The notes beneath the pieces are model-generated. The model was not told the origin of the DNA and did not search any database. It saw only the letters and a list, made by a program, of their open reading frames with translations. Shown here one piece after another: positions 22,800 to 33,820 of a stretch of DNA of 64,000 nt. Position 1 is the stretch's first letter; each line of letters starts with the position of its first letter. The translations under genes and the position numbers were made by a program. This DNA is from Trachythela sp. YZ-2020. Lineage: Eukaryota > Cnidaria > Anthozoa > Malacalcyonacea > Clavulariidae. The stretch covers positions 248,001 through 312,000 of the forward strand of contig JADLSH010000078.1 of the NCBI GenBank assembly GCA_016169945.1, in the 5' to 3' direction.

Positions 22800-22860
22800 C
22801 GACCCATTCTACTAACTTCCAGACGAAGGGCCTTCGCTCGAAACGTCGAAGTTCTCATTG
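22800..22860 (+). ncRNA. Hammerhead-like motif (degenerate)
   Basis: Contains CAGACGA, then a self-complementary CGAAG-GGC-CTTCG, then CGAAACGTC. The last part fits the GAAA plus minimal stem III of small hammerhead ribozymes found in Penelope-like elements. The core should be CUGANGA; this copy has A for U at the second position, so cleavage is unlikely. It may mark a Penelope-derived fragment. Evidence is motif-level only. Confidence 0.3.
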
Positions 22861-23551
22861 TATTCCACAGTCAACCGCCGTATATATCTAATCCACCTGC
22901 CATGGTCTAGTTTTCAGACCCTCGTGATTGTTTAAAAAGCCATTTATACCATTAATTATATAATATCGTACATACATGGATACACAATTACATAAATGAC
23001 ATAGCATACCAATTAGTTAACGCCAGTGGAGGTTCTATTACCTACTCTTATAATACAATAAGAAAAAGCAAATATGTATATCAATTTAAGTAAGCTTATT
23101 TTGCAAATCAATTATCACTATCAGGGGTAGTGCTGGACTGCTGGAGGGGCGGGGGCTACAACCCTGGTCTTGTAACAAGTGTAACAATTCTATGTTACCG
23201 CAAAGTACCCTCAATAAAAAAGATACAGGAAATATAGTGTCAGAGATTTGAAATTCTAATATTTTCTCAGGGGCGTATGATTCTGAACACAGAACACCCC
23301 CAGGTTGAATTTCTGGCACCACCCCTGATCACTATTATGATCATTCTATTTATGCAATTATGCTTATTATTGTAATTTGTAAAGTGCAGCTAATCTGTTG
23401 TAAATCTGGATGTAATATCACTATTTTAAAGTACAAGAGAAATCCAGTCTATAAGTTATATCAATAATCCTCAGTCACTGTCCAGTCGACCAGTCTGTCC
23501 TCAACCAATAGCCATAAATCATTATTAAGAATTTGTAGCACATTCCCAGGA

Positions 23552-23786
23552 GTGTATCACTCCAAAAAAGCGTACAAGATTTTTGGGATTTTGGGAGGGA
23601 TATATTTTTTCGAGATTTTTGTGGGACTTGTGGATTTTTTCGAGTTTTTTGGATTTCATAGATTTTCTAGGATTTTTAGTGATTTTTTGGGATTTCATAG
23701 AGATTGTTTTAGGGATTTTCAGGGATTTTATAGAGATTTTTAAGGATTTTGTTTCGAGGTGTACGAGATTTTTTGGAGTGATACAC
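23552..23786. mobile_element. T-rich fold-back MITE
   Basis: The ends are GTGTATCACTCCAAAAAA and its exact complement, followed inward by GTACA on both sides. The 200 bp interior on the plus strand is built from GGATTTTT/GAGATTTTT words and has almost no C. The open frames seen here on both strands follow from this composition and are not genes. No TSD is evident. Confidence 0.7.
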
Positions 23787-24593
23787 CCCTCGGCACATTC
23801 TACGGCGTTTACATGTTCAGTCTTTTCGTCTTGGTATTCCATAGTTATAAAAGGTAAAAAGACTTCATAAAGCTAAAAATTTGTGACAAAATGTCTGAAT
23901 CGCCCAAGGCGGGCGCCTGAGTATACTCATGAGTCGCTATATAAATTTCCATAAAACGCAATTACGCAAATAAAAGTACAATCACTACGAACACTACATA
24001 CACTCACCTCGCAAGATTGAACGCCCAAAGGCTCTTGAACGTCTCAAGATGTTAGAATTCCACAGTAAAAATACTCAATAGCAGTTTGTTGTCACTTCGA
24101 AGTATAGATGTTCGCCTTAAAAAGTCAAACCGAAAGAGCGCGATAGGGCGAAAAATTTATAATTTGCCAATCAGCGAAGTTCAGATTTCTCAATAGCAAA
24201 TTTCTATTGGCTAAGCCCACCAAATCGGAAGTAAACTGTCATCAAATGCGGCACGTGTGGCGGGCTTTGGCAACTCTACTGTTATTGTTGTCTGAAGCGC
24301 ATTGAAATTCGCGCCTTAGTGTCGCGTGCCTTTCTCAGTTTCGCGAACGTCTCTCGAGTCGCGCGCGCTTTCTTGCGCGTCCTTCTCACATGCGCGTTTA
24401 CTGCATGTTCACGCTTTGCTGCGCGCTTGCGCTTGAAATATTGCGCAATATCTTTACAGCCGCGGCGCATTACGAAATTGCGCGGCGGATAGGAACATTT
24501 TCAAAATTTGCGCGTCCTGACGCGCATTTTGTCCGAAATTGCGCAACCTAGATCTAGGTTGCGCAATACAAACTTTCCAGTCTGGGCCATGCA

Positions 24594-25754
24594 TACTTAA
24601 TGCTTTACATTTCACTGCTATCATGTTGCTGTATTTTTTGTATTTTTAAAATACATGAGCGAAAAACGATATGCTTTTTCAAAACAAAAAATATCAAGAT
24701 TTTCAAAACAAAAAATATCTATTTAGCGTGCGTAGTGTTTAATTTGTGGTTGCACAGATTATGTTAATTAGGTAAGATTAACTCCTTATTGTCCGGTGCT
24801 GTCAGGTGCTAATGTTTTTAAGACGATATCGTCTTAAATTTTGCAGGTTCATATCTTCGGTTCAGTGCATGCTATGTAGATGAAAATACCACCGTTCGAT
24901 TCAGCGTTTTACGATGTCTTTAGAGAAGTAAATTGTGTTTGTTTACAATGCTACGCGGCCAATTTAGCCCCTTTCAAACACCTCTGAACTTTGTATTGTT
25001 TACAAATTAACAATAATACAAACTAATTATATATTCATTTCGCTTTCCTACCTTTGGTTTACACGCTACAAACTCCTAAGTGTGACCATTGGATAGCTCT
25101 TGAAAATCCTGTTCGAAAGGATGTATTTAAATATCCATACTAAATAAACTAGCCATTTTATGACAATTCTCGACTTTTCTCGTGAAAATCCCGTCTAATT
25201 GCGAAATCCCGGTTTTGTCGGCGCACGCTCGGGCAACTTCGGAAGCTAAATCTCCGCGGCTTTGCATCCTAGCGTATTGAAATTACCGGCAATCGATTCC
25301 GCGTGATGTAATTGCCTAGATGGCGGATTTTCATTGGTTTATAGCAATCAACACTGACCTTATATGGCATTTCGTAATTAATTTGCGCGTGCGGGAATCA
25401 AATTTCAACGATCTCGGCATTTTGTATGCGACTTTCAAAAAATAAAAAAAAATACTTCTACTTCTTCAAATACAATGAAACTTTCCAATAATATTCCTTT
25501 TTACATGAGCTACAATTTTGGGATTAGAATTGCTAACATTTGCTCGAAAATTCTAAATCCTGTTCTGGCAATTCAGGTTTATTTCAACAATAATTGTAAA
25601 ATTTTTAGATAATTTATGAACATGTATGCAAATTAATTTGGATATGTAATATGAACCGGGACAAACTAAATATAATTTTAAAGAGGAAGTCATAAGCTAT
25701 CGAATGACGCGTGTCCTGTTGCCAGAGAATAAACACGTCTGGCGATATTTACAT
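24594..25754. other. No gene seen
   Basis: AT-rich sequence between the hAT-like element and the minus-strand LINE. No domain, RNA gene or inverted repeat that I can support. Confidence 0.5.
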
Positions 25755-25958
25755 TTGAATTGAATTTGAATTTATTAGAAAATATATAGACTTTGCAACC
25801 ATACAGGTTGAAATACATCTATCATTTACAGGGTTGGTTAATTAGAATAATATTGTATATTTACAAAAACGTATTTACTATAATATGGGAAGAGTTTAGA
25901 ACTTCTAGTATGATATTAACATTATTTACAAATAAAAATGTATGAAATTTATAGTTAC

Positions 25959-28839
25959 TCAATGTTTATTATAAATCGTTACAGACGAGGGAATGTACGA
26001 ATTTTTGAAGCGATTTGTCCGACAGTTAATTGGAACGAGTTTATTCGATGTGCGTAGATTGTAGCTTGGATGATCGGCTGGTTCAACTAGTTCGGAAAGG
26101 GGACTAGTTTGCGGAAGAACCTTTTTTCTAAAAAATTTTGAACATAACAGTTCGCGCCTAGAGTACAATGTTGGAATATTGAGATCTGACAAGGATTCTT
26201 TGTATGATGAAGATGGGTTAATTATTTTCAACGCTCTTGACTGGATCCTTTCTATTTCTTTGGATAGGTATTCAGGTATGTTAAAATGCCAAACTTGGGC
26301 GCAATACTCCAATATGGGTCTTACACATGAGAAATACACTGATATCAATGTTTTAGTGTCACAACGAGCTCGCTTGAGGAGTCTAAGCATGTAAAGGCGT
26401 TTTGCGGATGTAAGCCACGTCGTCACAATGTAAGCCACGTGGTCATTCCACTTTAGGTCGTCTTTGAGAATTAAGCCAAGGAGTTTAGCGGATTTCACCA
26501 CTTCAATGGGCTGTCCGTCAACGATCATTGGAGGGAAATTTGGATTATTTTTCCAAAAACAAACGAGGATTTCTTTGCATTTACGGGGGTTCAAGGACAT
26601 GTTATTTCTTGCACACCACTGCGTAATCCCTTCTAAAATAGTTTGAAAGTTCGAATCTTGGTTTCTAGAAAGGGTTTCTGAAACAGACGAATCGTCAACA
26701 TATTTCCATCTATCGTCCCAATCAACCAACAAATCATTTATCATAATCATAAATAGAATCGGGCCTAAAACAGTGCTTGTGGAACCCCACCGTTCACTGG
26801 TTCGAAACTTGAGGTGTATTTACCTATCTTCACTCGCTGTTTCCTGCCAGTAAGAAACTGTTTTACCCATGCGATAAGAACGGGATCGATGGCCATTTCC
26901 TCCATCTTCTTGATGAGAATATGGTGATCAATCCTGTCGAAGGCTTTACTAAAATCCAGAAGCAGTACACGCACGCATTGGTCAGATTGGTCGGTAGTTC
27001 CATACAGATGATGAAAAAAGGATAGAAGAGCGTGAGTTGTAGATAAGCCGGCGAGTGATCCGAATTGCTTCCTGTCAACGAGGTGTCTGATCTGTGACAT
27101 AATCCACTCTGCGACAAAATGTTCCAAGGTTTTTGAGAGAATTGGTGTTAGAGATATTGGGCGTAGGTCATTTTCAATTTCCTTAACCTTATCTGTTTTA
27201 CGGATAGGTATTACATCAGCTTCTTTCCATGAAACGGCTACGACTCTCTCTTGGATTGACGCGTTAAAAATTTCAGCAACGGGTGATGAGAGTTCCATAG
27301 CAAAGTCATTTAAGACCCAACTTGGTAAGTTGTCAGGACCCGAGGCTTTAGTGCGTTTGAGGTTGGAGAGCTTCGTAAAAACATCTTCAGGAGAAATGTG
27401 GTATTTTGAAATAATTTCGTTAACTACTGCAGGATCAGTTTCAACGTTTTCCAATTGGCTGTTTAGAGGTGGTAAAGGGTTTGTGATACACAGGAAGCTT
27501 TCGTTAATTTTTGTTGCTAATTCGGTTGAATGGAATTCTTTGCCCGATACAAAAACACTGGATACTGGTAATAGGACTTAGGAAGTCCACCAGGAAGCTG
27601 CATTGTCACAGTTTTTTACCTTATTTGCAAAAAAGGAACTCCTAAGACTGTTATTTAGCCTGTTAACTTTATTTCTCAATTTTTTGTAAACAGGAGGGTC
27701 TTTGGACATTGCTTGTTGTCGTTGCTGGATTAGACTCTTCAGTTCAGGAGTAATCCAAGGCCTGTCTGTTGGGTGTTGTTTGATTTTTCGGAGTGGGAAA
27801 AAAGTTTCAATAGCAAAATTTAACAGAGATTGGAATGCAGCGAGTTTTTCCGTACAGTTTGATAGTGTTTCAAGGAATGACCAATCAGTAGATGCTAACC
27901 ATCTTCCAAAACAGGACTTCATGCTTGGCTTTACATTCCTTCTAAAAATTGATTCTACTTTCGTTTTGTGAGTTCTCCTTAAAGGACGGATAAGTAAGGA
28001 GTTATGGTCACTTAAGTCGATTCCGGGTAGAATTTGAGGAGTGTTATAATGGTGAAACAGGTTGGTGAAAATTAGGTCGAGGATTGCAGCACCGCGTGTT
28101 GGATTTTTAACGGTTTGTCGCAGGTTAAAATGGTTACTAATATATCGATAATTTAAACGATTAAAATCGCCAACCAACATAATTCCAGCATTAGGATATT
28201 TGTTCAAAGCAGCATCCAATGATGAAATTAGGTGATCCGTAAAAGTAGCATCATCGTCTTGTGGTGGGTGGTATATAATACCGATAATTAGGCAAGAAAA
28301 GCCTCGTGGAGTCTGTTCGGACGGAGGTATACCCAAAGAGATTCAAATGGGGAATCATTAAGTTCGTCAATTGTTGTGAAATCAATTGATGATTTGATGT
28401 ACGTGCAAACACCACCACCACGTTTATCAGCGCTTCGATCTTTCCGTACTAGCGTGTAATCACTAATGTCGACTACTGAGTTGGAAATATTATTGGTCAG
28501 CCAAGTTTCTGTAATACAAACTATATCCACGTCGTTTTGGTTAATGACAACTTCCAGATCCTCAATTTTATTAACGAGTGATCTTGTATTAGAAAGGAAC
28601 AAAGAGGGTAAGGAACTTTTTTTGTAGTAGGACGTAGCATTCGCGATCGATGAGTTGCAATTAATTGGTATTAAGTTATTCAAGTTTCTTCTACGCAAGG
28701 TTTTCCTCACGGGTATGCAGTCATTACGCATTCTTTGCTTTGGACTTTGTTGACGATTTCTCGTTGAGATTCTAACTGGTATAGTGTTTCGTTCCAGAGT
28801 GATTATAGTTTTGTTACTAGCTACGACAGAAGTCTCCAA
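25959..28839 (-). pseudogene. LINE ORF2: endonuclease and RT
   Basis: Endonuclease blocks are LFLSNTRSLVNKIEDLE, ITETWL, RGGGVCTYIK, YHPPQDDD, MLVGDFNRLNYR and LSDHNSLL. RT blocks are ASGPDNLPSWVL, ADVIPIRKTD, LRPISLTPILSK, LLLDFSKAFDRIDHH, GGVPQ, and catalytic KYVDDSSVSE, with a C-terminal SYNLRTSNK block. Frame breaks lie near 28300, 27580 and 26755. Motif order is complete, so it was recently functional. It starts 38 nt after ORF1. Confidence 0.85.
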
Positions 28840-28876
28840 GTTTATTGCAATGTGCGACGGACAAACTCCAGGTAAT

Positions 28877-30475
28877 TCAACCAGTCTGCCTGCTGGCTGA
28901 TTCGCGACCGAAAAAAAAAAACGTATGCCGGTTCATCTTTCCTGTTTCATTCCTTTGAGACTGGCATGAGCGAGGCGTATGAGTCGGGTAATTAACAAGT
29001 AGAGGCAACCGTCCTATCCAATCGAGGGGTTCGGCCCCACTTCGAGATATATGCATAGGGTTACTACCTGTCGCATTAGGCGTTTCAACCAGAGGTAGGC
29101 GGTCCAACCATTTCAAAGATCCGGTCTCACTTGATACCGACTGACTTTCGCCAGTATTAGCACAACTAAGGTTTGAAATATGTTGTACATTCTGTTCATT
29201 TCTTGGTTTTGGCTTCTCACAAGTGACATTTGATTGTGGGCGAAAAACAGCTTGGGAATGTTGATGGAAATTTCTTTGTTTTACAGGACTGACTAAGTTG
29301 TAATGATGAGCGTAATACTGCTTTGATTCATGTTTAGCAGAACCAACGCTTACGCTAAGGGGTTTGGTTGTGTTAGCAATCGATCCAATTTTAATTACTT
29401 CAGGATTGGCCTTGGGAGTTTCTAACTTGTTATTTGGCTTGTTACTGCTAACAGGACAAAGCTGAGCTACTCCGGGAGGGTTGATATTTTGTTGACAGAT
29501 TACTGTTGACCGTAATTGAGCACAAGACCGCTTTGGACCACGTTTGCATATAGGAATCGTGGCAGAACTATCGATCTTGGTTGAATTAGCTGTAGGTCCG
29601 ACATTAATTGATTCAGAATTTATAATTGGGGCAATATTATTGTCTGAGGTGAAGTTACTTTTACTCTGTTGGCTTTTAATTGAGTCTAAGTCGTGACGAA
29701 TTTGCTCAATCACTTGATTGTTAGACTGAACTTTGCTTAAAATATTTGATTCTGTGATTATGATGTTTAGTTTGAGACCTTCGATTTCGGTAGATAAACC
29801 ACTAAACGTGTAGGTACACTGATTATCTGCCGCGTTCGTGGCATCAGCTAAGTTTACTCCGACATTGTTAAGTACTTCAAAATCAGTTTGGGTAGTGGAA
29901 TCGACAAGATCCTTTCTGGCCAGAATTGCAGAAAATTCATTTAGTAATCTAGTTGTAGAATAACAAAGCTTGTTTATAATCACAGAAACACCGTCAATTT
30001 TATCCTTAATCGCTTTTATTTCAGCTATAGACTGGTTTGGGCTTTCACTAGAATTAGTAATTTTGCCAATGTCACGCGATTCTCGCGCCGATGATTTTAT
30101 CTCGTTTGGTATTTGATATGTAGTATCGCTTGCCATGTTCAAAATACTTATCAATAATTTCTTTAAGGATTCACCGTCCTTCCCGCTGAACAGCAAAGAA
30201 TTTTGCTTACCTGGGTGCCAAGTCATTGTCAGATCTAGGTCATTACTAACAAACTGTTTAGATTTGCCACCGGGCGACCTCCAGCAACCCACCAAACCGA
30301 CAATATTTTCGGTAAAATTCTTCAGAGATATCAGATCATTTGACCACTTTATGCGTGTACCATCATAGACTAAGTGTGTCTTAATGTTTAGCAATTTTAT
30401 TGAGGGTATATCAACACAATCAAGACTAAAATTCTTTAATGTAGGTGAGATCAAAATTTCGCTGCCATCCGCCAT
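28877..30475 (-). CDS. LINE ORF1 with W-x-SPGG domain
   Basis: Uninterrupted 532 codons. Residues about 33-115 carry the domain shared with two other ORF1s in the window: DGTRIKWSND, GCWRSPGGKSK, LTMTWHPG, LLFSGKDGE. A predicted coiled-coil part follows, including STEIEGLKLNIIITES, which is shared with the ORF1 at 32741. The Ser/Asn/Pro-rich second half ends with two similar short motifs, SLKWLDRLPLVE and PLDWIGRLPLLV. There is no CCHC finger, RRM or esterase. By position it should bind LINE RNA; that is inference. It lacks the ubiquitin-like part of the ORF1 at 6989. Confidence 0.8.
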   Translation of the reverse strand: MADGSEILISPTLKNFSLDCVDIPSIKLLNIKTHLVYDGTRIKWSNDLISLKNFTENIVGLVGCWRSPGGKSKQFVSNDLDLTMTWHPGKQNSLLFSGKDGESLKKLLISILNMASDTTYQIPNEIKSSARESRDIGKITNSSESPNQSIAEIKAIKDKIDGVSVIINKLCYSTTRLLNEFSAILARKDLVDSTTQTDFEVLNNVGVNLADATNAADNQCTYTFSGLSTEIEGLKLNIIITESNILSKVQSNNQVIEQIRHDLDSIKSQQSKSNFTSDNNIAPIINSESINVGPTANSTKIDSSATIPICKRGPKRSCAQLRSTVICQQNINPPGVAQLCPVSSNKPNNKLETPKANPEVIKIGSIANTTKPLSVSVGSAKHESKQYYAHHYNLVSPVKQRNFHQHSQAVFRPQSNVTCEKPKPRNEQNVQHISNLSCANTGESQSVSSETGSLKWLDRLPLVETPNATGSNPMHISRSGAEPLDWIGRLPLLVNYPTHTPRSCQSQRNETGKMNRHTFFFFGRESASRQTG

Positions 30476-30735
30476 ATTGTTTATTACGCCCGATTGTAAT
30501 TACGGCGCAAGGCGACTGGACGATAAAGAGTACTCCTTTCCTTTGAATATGTGTTCGGTCGTGTCTGATTCCACATATAACTATAAACAGGACGTGTTGT
30601 TTTGAGCTCCGCAGATATTTATATGATTATATCGCATATTTGATATTAAACAAACTAAAGAAACAGATTAAAAGCCGCCTTGCACCAAAGACCAACATGT
30701 TGACATACGACGGCAAAATATATCGTTGGAATGGC

Positions 30736-32610
30736 GAGTTTGAATAATGGTCGCGTGTCGCGGGTTTTAAGTCGCGGGTCGCGGGTAAAAGGTCGCGGGT
30801 CGCGGGTAAAAGGTCGCGGGTAAAAAGTCGCGGGTCGTAATAAAACTTCAAAATGTATTTTCTTGAGTCGCGGGTGGAAAAAATCATTTTATTACTTATT
30901 TATTAGTATTATTTCGAAGCGAGTATTATTACAACGCGTCGTTAATACTAACATCTAGTTTTGTAATGCAAATTATACAAAATATTCCATACAATTTATT
31001 TCCGCGAAGATGGTTTAAAATACTTACCAGTCTTCCTGGGATTTGACTTCCAAATACTCGTAGGTGACGATGTCTCGAAATTTACAGGCAGTTCGGACAC
31101 ATTTTGCGACGCATTTTCTTTATGCCGAAACGACTCATTTCGCAAATCGCTTTTTGAACTTAAACGAAAGACCTTGTGCTTCAATTCAGTTTCGTTTCAC
31201 AAATTGTTATTTACATCCGCGATTTTGTATTTAATTGAGTATGGAGAGAATTTGAATATATGAGAGTGCAGACGCATAAATTGTTTTTGCAGAATTCATG
31301 AAACCTAGCACCAGAAAATGATGCTAAATTGCATATTTTTGCCACCAAACACAAAGCCACGTTAAGCGCGGTATAGTGCGGTATCTTATTAATAGTATTA
31401 TTTAATGCAAAATGATTATATCGTTATGACAAGACCAATATTCCCACAACTGCTTTACATTCGGTCTCAGCTTCCCTCCACCTCTACTTCTCCTTCCCCA
31501 ATATGGCATTCAGGTCTGTCGCCGTACCACTACGAACTTATTGTTTTACCAACAAATGTTCGAAGATGTTATGGCTGCAACTGCGAGTTTGTAGATAAAT
31601 ATAGACAAGAACCATATAACATTATCGCGAAGCACGTTGATAGACGGATAGTGCAAAAGGATCCTGTTACACATTCCTATATTTATAGTGTTGATTTCAG
31701 TAATACATATTACCACCCAATTTCTGACCATATCAGGCGCAAAAATCCGCTATTCACTGGTTTAGTGCGCTTGTCGTCACGACTCTGCGCGTCGCTCAGT
31801 TCTCTCCAAAAACAAGTGTTAGAGAAGAACAACTTAAATATTCAGGTTGTTGGTTAGTTACAGTACTTAAAATGTTCCAGCATGTATCTATTATTTGCGA
31901 TAATATGGTTGTTCTAAAATATTAAATTGGTGCATAACTAATTATAATAGTAGAAGTACAATTTATTTTAACCAAAGTCTTGTTTGAGTCTTTCAGAACT
32001 TTTTGACTGTTTACGCTTATAGTTCAGTATAACCACACATATTTTGATTGGAGGATTATTGCCATGGTATAATTGTTGGTTTAATATATTGAGATTATAC
32101 TTTCATTTACGTTGTGGGCTTGTGGCGCTTTTATATAGAACCATTATATCACGACAAAAGGACCTTGGACAATGTTTCAAATTGAAGCAATCAACATCAA
32201 GTTGTTTATATACATGTACAACCCATCTCGCGTACATTGTTTTCTTGCCCGCTAATTGCCTATCATCAATTCATCATACAAATAAGGTTGCCCTGATTTT
32301 TTAAAAATGAATTTTGAATAAATTTAAGAAAAAATGCACTGAATTCCTTTTTTTGGATCTGTCAGTGCCGCATTTTTTTGGATCTGTATACCAATTTTAG
32401 CGTTGCCACTAAAGAATGAATGCTCGCTTCGAAATAATACTAATAAATAAGTAATAAAATGATTTTTTCCACCCGCGACTCAAGAAAATACATTTTGAAG
32501 TTTTATTATGACCCGCGACTTTTTACCCGCGACCTTTTACCCGCGACCCGCGACCTTTTACCCGCGACCCGCGACTTAAAACCCGCGACACGCGACCATT
32601 ATTCAAACTC
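30736..32610. mobile_element. Mutator-like TIR element, 9 bp TSD
   Basis: The ends read GAGTTTGAATAATGG and CCATTATTCAAACTC. TIRs are about 190 bp and made of GTCGCGGGT-type units. A perfect 9 bp TSD, TGGAATGGC, lies at 30727-30735 and 32611-32619. Removing the insert and one TSD restores the ORF1 reading frame. A 9 bp TSD fits Mutator-like elements. There is no transposase; one ORF (31405-31857) lies inside. Confidence 0.85.
31405..31857 (+). CDS. Cysteine-motif protein of unknown role
   Basis: 151-codon frame with ATG at 31405. The central part reads LPTNVRRCYGCNCEF, then PYNIIAKHVDRR, FSNTYYHPISDHIRRKNPLFTG. The C-x2-C pair plus the later HP...DHIRRKNPLF pattern suggests a small metal-binding module, with His as possible further ligands. 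I recall similar modules in multi-copy cnidarian proteins but know no name or function. It lies wholly within the 9 bp-TSD element, so it travels with it. No intron is obvious. Confidence 0.5.
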   Translation: MQNDYIVMTRPIFPQLLYIRSQLPSTSTSPSPIWHSGLSPYHYELIVLPTNVRRCYGCNCEFVDKYRQEPYNIIAKHVDRRIVQKDPVTHSYIYSVDFSNTYYHPISDHIRRKNPLFTGLVRLSSRLCASLSSLQKQVLEKNNLNIQVVG

Positions 32611-33820
32611 TGGAATGGCACATTGCCTGACTTAAAGTGCTTTGTGGAAAATACCTTAAATCTTAAAGGCAAGTGGAGTTCGCCTGGTGGAGATGCAAAG
32701 CTTTTCTGTTCTGCCGAGTCGAAAATCATCTTGAAATGGTATGGTCGCGATTCAAGCTGACGATAAACATCACTTAGAGCAGAAATTCGAAAGCTTGGTG
32801 AACTCACCTGAGGGCAATATGGCCGACAACACGGGAGGAAATAATACAAACACTGACGATGGCGATGCGGCTAATGCACCTGAGGTATGTACTTGTACAA
32901 ACAGACTTATAACTGCTGAAATAGAGGGGGTGAAATTGGATATGACAATATTAGAATCCAGATTACTTTCTCAGGTTTCCCTAAACGAAGTTGATTCCGA
33001 TATAAACTCATTACGGAGTAAATTGAAGGATATGGAAACTATTATGCGGCATCAGGAGAAAGCTATCAGTGAAGAAAATCAATTCTTCAAAGCAAGGCTA
33101 TTGTCTTTGGAAAACGCATTACTTAGAGTAAACCTTAATAATCATGGGAACAAAGAAAAAAATAGATCGTCGGTTAATCTTGAACCTACCACGTCTCGTG
33201 TCACTGAACAATTTTCTAATTTAAATAATAGAGATTCGAGCAACAATATTATTGAAACTCCCACACATCAGGAAAAAAACCAAATCCCATTAGGTGCATG
33301 ATAGTCAACAATCTATCGATTTGAATATTAATGACTCTGACCTTAGGATTATTAATGAGTCATCTCCAAAGCAATCATTACTACCGCAGCCGAGAAAGAA
33401 TTCACTTAGTAAACAGCAGAAATATGTCAGTACGCCGGTGAATAGAAACTCGAAGTCCCAATTCAAATTACAACCGGCAACGAAGAAAGTCAAAAACGAT
33501 CAACATGACTTGCCTTCAAAAAGTTCTACTCATTGCCCTTTTTTAAAGCGCAATGGTCGGTGTCTCAAGGGGAACCAATGCGATTTTCTTCACCCTAGAC
33601 CATCTCTTGCGCGCAAACATCAAATACCTTGCCCGTTTTTACACAGGAGAGGTTTTTGTTTGAAGGGGAACACCTGTGACTTCCTTCACGATAAACATAC
33701 GTTGGAAAACACACCGGAACAAATCCTACCAAATTCTTTTTTAACCCATCGCCGAGCCCCAGAAATACGATTTATAAATCCGAATTCTCTCCCGCCCCCA
33801 CAAAATTACTATCGACAATT

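Larger units (their letters stand above)
22015..24585. mobile_element. hAT-like element, 8 bp TSD
   Basis: The ends read CCAGACTGGAAACTTTG and CAAACTTTCCAGTCTGG and are flanked by a perfect 8 bp TSD, GCCATGCA (22007-22014 and 24586-24593). Both subterminal regions are packed with GCGC/TGCGCG words, as in the clustered subterminal motifs of hAT elements. It is 2571 bp with no transposase. The interior contains a thrice-repeated 33 bp word, a ribozyme-like motif and a smaller MITE. Confidence 0.82.
25755..30600 (-). mobile_element. LINE, minus strand, ORF1 intact
   Basis: Full-length-looking non-LTR retrotransposon reading right to left: ORF1 (30475-28877), ORF2 (28839-25959), and a 3' end of repeated AATTCAAATTC-type words near 25757-25775. 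Jockey-superfamily arrangement. The 5' boundary lies between 30475 and about 30620, where a second LINE begins head to head on the plus strand. ORF2 has two or three frame breaks, while ORF1 has none. Confidence 0.85.

Noticed and set aside
23525..23870. Overlapping ORFs on both strands
   Set aside because: Produced by the T-rich, low-C content of a MITE; peptides are simple repeats of Phe/Gly/Ile or Lys/Ser/Ile.
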